In this document: positions 62,736-64,000 of the stretch, piece after piece | How the letters are laid out: each line of letters starts with the position of its first letter | How positions within the stretch are numbered: position 1 is the stretch's first letter | Source: Pseudomonas sp. ATCC PTA-122608 | GTDB taxonomy: Bacteria; Pseudomonadota; Gammaproteobacteria; Pseudomonadales; Pseudomonadaceae | Length of the DNA stretch: 64,000 nt | Direction: 5' to 3' | Assembly (NCBI RefSeq): GCF_001952855.1 | Contig: NZ_LPNO01000052.1 | Coordinates: forward strand, 1 to 64,000 | Made by a program: the position numbers and the translations under genes | Notes under the pieces: model-generated | Database searches by the model: none | What the model was told of the DNA's origin: nothing | What the model saw: only the letters and a program-made list of their open reading frames with translations

Positions 62736-64000
62736 ATGATCGCGATTCCCCGCCCGTTGCGTTTGACCTTCTACTCCCTGCTGATCATCGCCGGCGCGAT
62801 GCTGGCTGCCGCACTGGCCACCCGCCACGCCGAACGCCTGGCCCTGGTGGATGACGCTGCCCGTGCCAATCAGCAACTCGCGCTGTACGCCAACTCCCTG
62901 CACACCCTGATCGAACGCTACCGCGCCCTGCCCGCCGTACTGGCACTGGACTCGGAAATGATCAGCGCCTTGAAGGGCCCGCTGGACACTGCCACCCAGG
63001 ATTTGCTCAACCGCAAACTGGAGCGCATCAACGGCGCCGCCCAGTCTTCCACACTGGAACTGATGGACCGCAACGGCCTGGCCGTGGCCGCCAGCAACTG
63101 GAATTTGCCCAGCAGTTATGTGGGGCATAACTATGCGTTTCGCCCGTACTTCAGCCAAACCCTGAGCCAAGGCACCGGACGCTTTTATGCGGTGGGGGTG
63201 ACTACCGGGATTCCGGGGTATTTCCTCTCCAATGCGGTGGTTGGCGAAAACGAACAGTTCCTCGGTGCCATGGTGGTCAAGCTGGAGTTCCCGGAACTGG
63301 AACGCGAGTGGGCTCAGGGCAACGACCTGCTGCTGGTCAGCGATGCCCGGGGCATTGTGTTTATCGCCAATCAACCGGGCTGGCGCTACCGCGCACTGCG
63401 TGCGTTGTCGGACAGCGACCATGCCGAACTCAAGGCCACTCGCCAATACGACAAGAAACAGCTGCTGCCGCTGGACGCCGAAGTCCTGCAGCGATTTGAT
63501 GAAAACAGCCACCTGATGCGCGTCGACGGCCCCGACGGCAAGGCCAACTACATCTGGGAATCCCTGCCGCTGAAAGCCGAAGGCTGGACCTTGCACCTGT
63601 TGCGCAAGCCACAGGTTGCCTTTGAGGACCAACGCAATGCCGGCCTCGCCGCCGCCGGTTCGTGGCTGGCGCTGGTGTTCCTGGTGCTGTTCCTGACCCA
63701 ACGCTGGCGCCTGGCCCGCCTGCGCCAGCGCAGCCGCGAAGAACTCGAACAATTGGTGGAAGAACGCACCCGCGCCCTGCGTACCGCCCAGGATGGTTTG
63801 GTGCAGTCCGCCAAACTGGCGGCGCTGGGGCAAATGTCAGCGGCCCTGGCCCACGAAATCAACCAGCCACTGACCGCCCAGCGCATGCAGCTGGCGACCC
63901 TGCGGCTGCTGTTGGATCACGGCCGGGTGGACGACGCCTACCAGGCCCTGACGCCTCTGGACGATATGCTCACGCGCATGGCCGCGCTCACCGGCCACCT
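62736..64000 (+). CDS. DctB-family C4-dicarboxylate-type sensor histidine kinase (partial, cut by window end)
   Basis: The visible 421 residues start MIAIPRPLRLTFYSLL with a first membrane segment at about 9-27, a periplasmic double-PDC (DctB/C-type) sensor domain at about 30-290 with the RPYFSQTLSQG segment and FxGAMVVKLE, a second membrane segment at about 305-325, a coiled coil, and the start of HisKA with H373 in AALAHEINQPLTAQ. The C-terminal kinase domain is outside the window. DctB-type sensors control C4-dicarboxylate or related carboxylate uptake with a DctD-type sigma-54 activator. Adjacent fumarase supports this; the ligand is inferred. Confidence 0.88.
   Translation, partial: MIAIPRPLRLTFYSLLIIAGAMLAAALATRHAERLALVDDAARANQQLALYANSLHTLIERYRALPAVLALDSEMISALKGPLDTATQDLLNRKLERINGAAQSSTLELMDRNGLAVAASNWNLPSSYVGHNYAFRPYFSQTLSQGTGRFYAVGVTTGIPGYFLSNAVVGENEQFLGAMVVKLEFPELEREWAQGNDLLLVSDARGIVFIANQPGWRYRALRALSDSDHAELKATRQYDKKQLLPLDAEVLQRFDENSHLMRVDGPDGKANYIWESLPLKAEGWTLHLLRKPQVAFEDQRNAGLAAAGSWLALVFLVLFLTQRWRLARLRQRSREELEQLVEERTRALRTAQDGLVQSAKLAALGQMSAALAHEINQPLTAQRMQLATLRLLLDHGRVDDAYQALTPLDDMLTRMAALTGH

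Overview
The window is a gene-dense, GC-rich chromosomal stretch of a fluorescent Pseudomonas, most likely the P. fluorescens species complex. The grounds are the queC-queE/tol-pal/ruv/aspS block beside a tRNA-Lys gene, an MvaT-type H-NS protein, class I fumarase next to pykA, and seven REP-pair (REPIN) elements of three sequence classes. Gene order from about 44 to 62.5 kb resembles, from memory, the P. aeruginosa PAO1 pct-purU-mvaT-sbcB-(RDD/MoxR cluster)-PilZ-pykA-fumA region.

Layout. 1-250: the 3' end of an IS3-type transposase followed by a palindromic repeat. 0.27-4.5 kb: nadA, an unrecognised 523-residue protein and a FadL porin, all leftward. 4.8-9.0 kb: a soluble hybrid histidine kinase, then a divergent LysR regulator/L-lactate dehydrogenase pair. 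9.2-12.9 kb: a pstSCAB operon without phoU. 13.0-20.0 kb, leftward: tRNA-Lys, queC, queE, then ybgC-tolQRAB-pal-cpoB (cell-envelope constriction machine). 20.2-25.6 kb, leftward: ruvCAB, yebC, aspS and an FmdB-type zinc ribbon protein. 25.9-32.5 kb: ribbon-helix-helix protein, Dps, a membrane-anchored cold-shock protein, slyX, a HIT protein, an OprD-family porin, MscS and YajQ. 32.6-41.5 kb: panE, a HAMP/PAS histidine kinase, a cobalamin adenosyltransferase, a MutT-ThiE fusion, argJ and secA. 41.8-49.3 kb: dciA, a HerA-like ATPase, an amino-acid-type chemoreceptor, purU, mvaT and sbcB.

49.5-56.2 kb holds the most interesting block: six overlapping rightward genes encoding RDD, SpoIIM/DUF95, DUF4129, DUF4350, MoxR AAA+ and DUF58 proteins. 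They look like one membrane-associated ATPase system whose role is not established in Pseudomonas. 56.2-64 kb: a PilZ protein, a small lipoprotein, pyruvate kinase, a crotonase, a 2Fe-2S oxidoreductase, class I fumarase, and the start of a DctB-type kinase cut by the window end.

Most of the window is core housekeeping. The accessory signals are the transposase scar, the REPINs, the phoU-less pst operon, the unoccupied 3' side of the tRNA-Lys gene, and several orphan sensors. No CRISPR array, prophage, toxin-antitoxin pair or rRNA gene was seen. Family assignments rest on reading the translated sequences; no database search was run.
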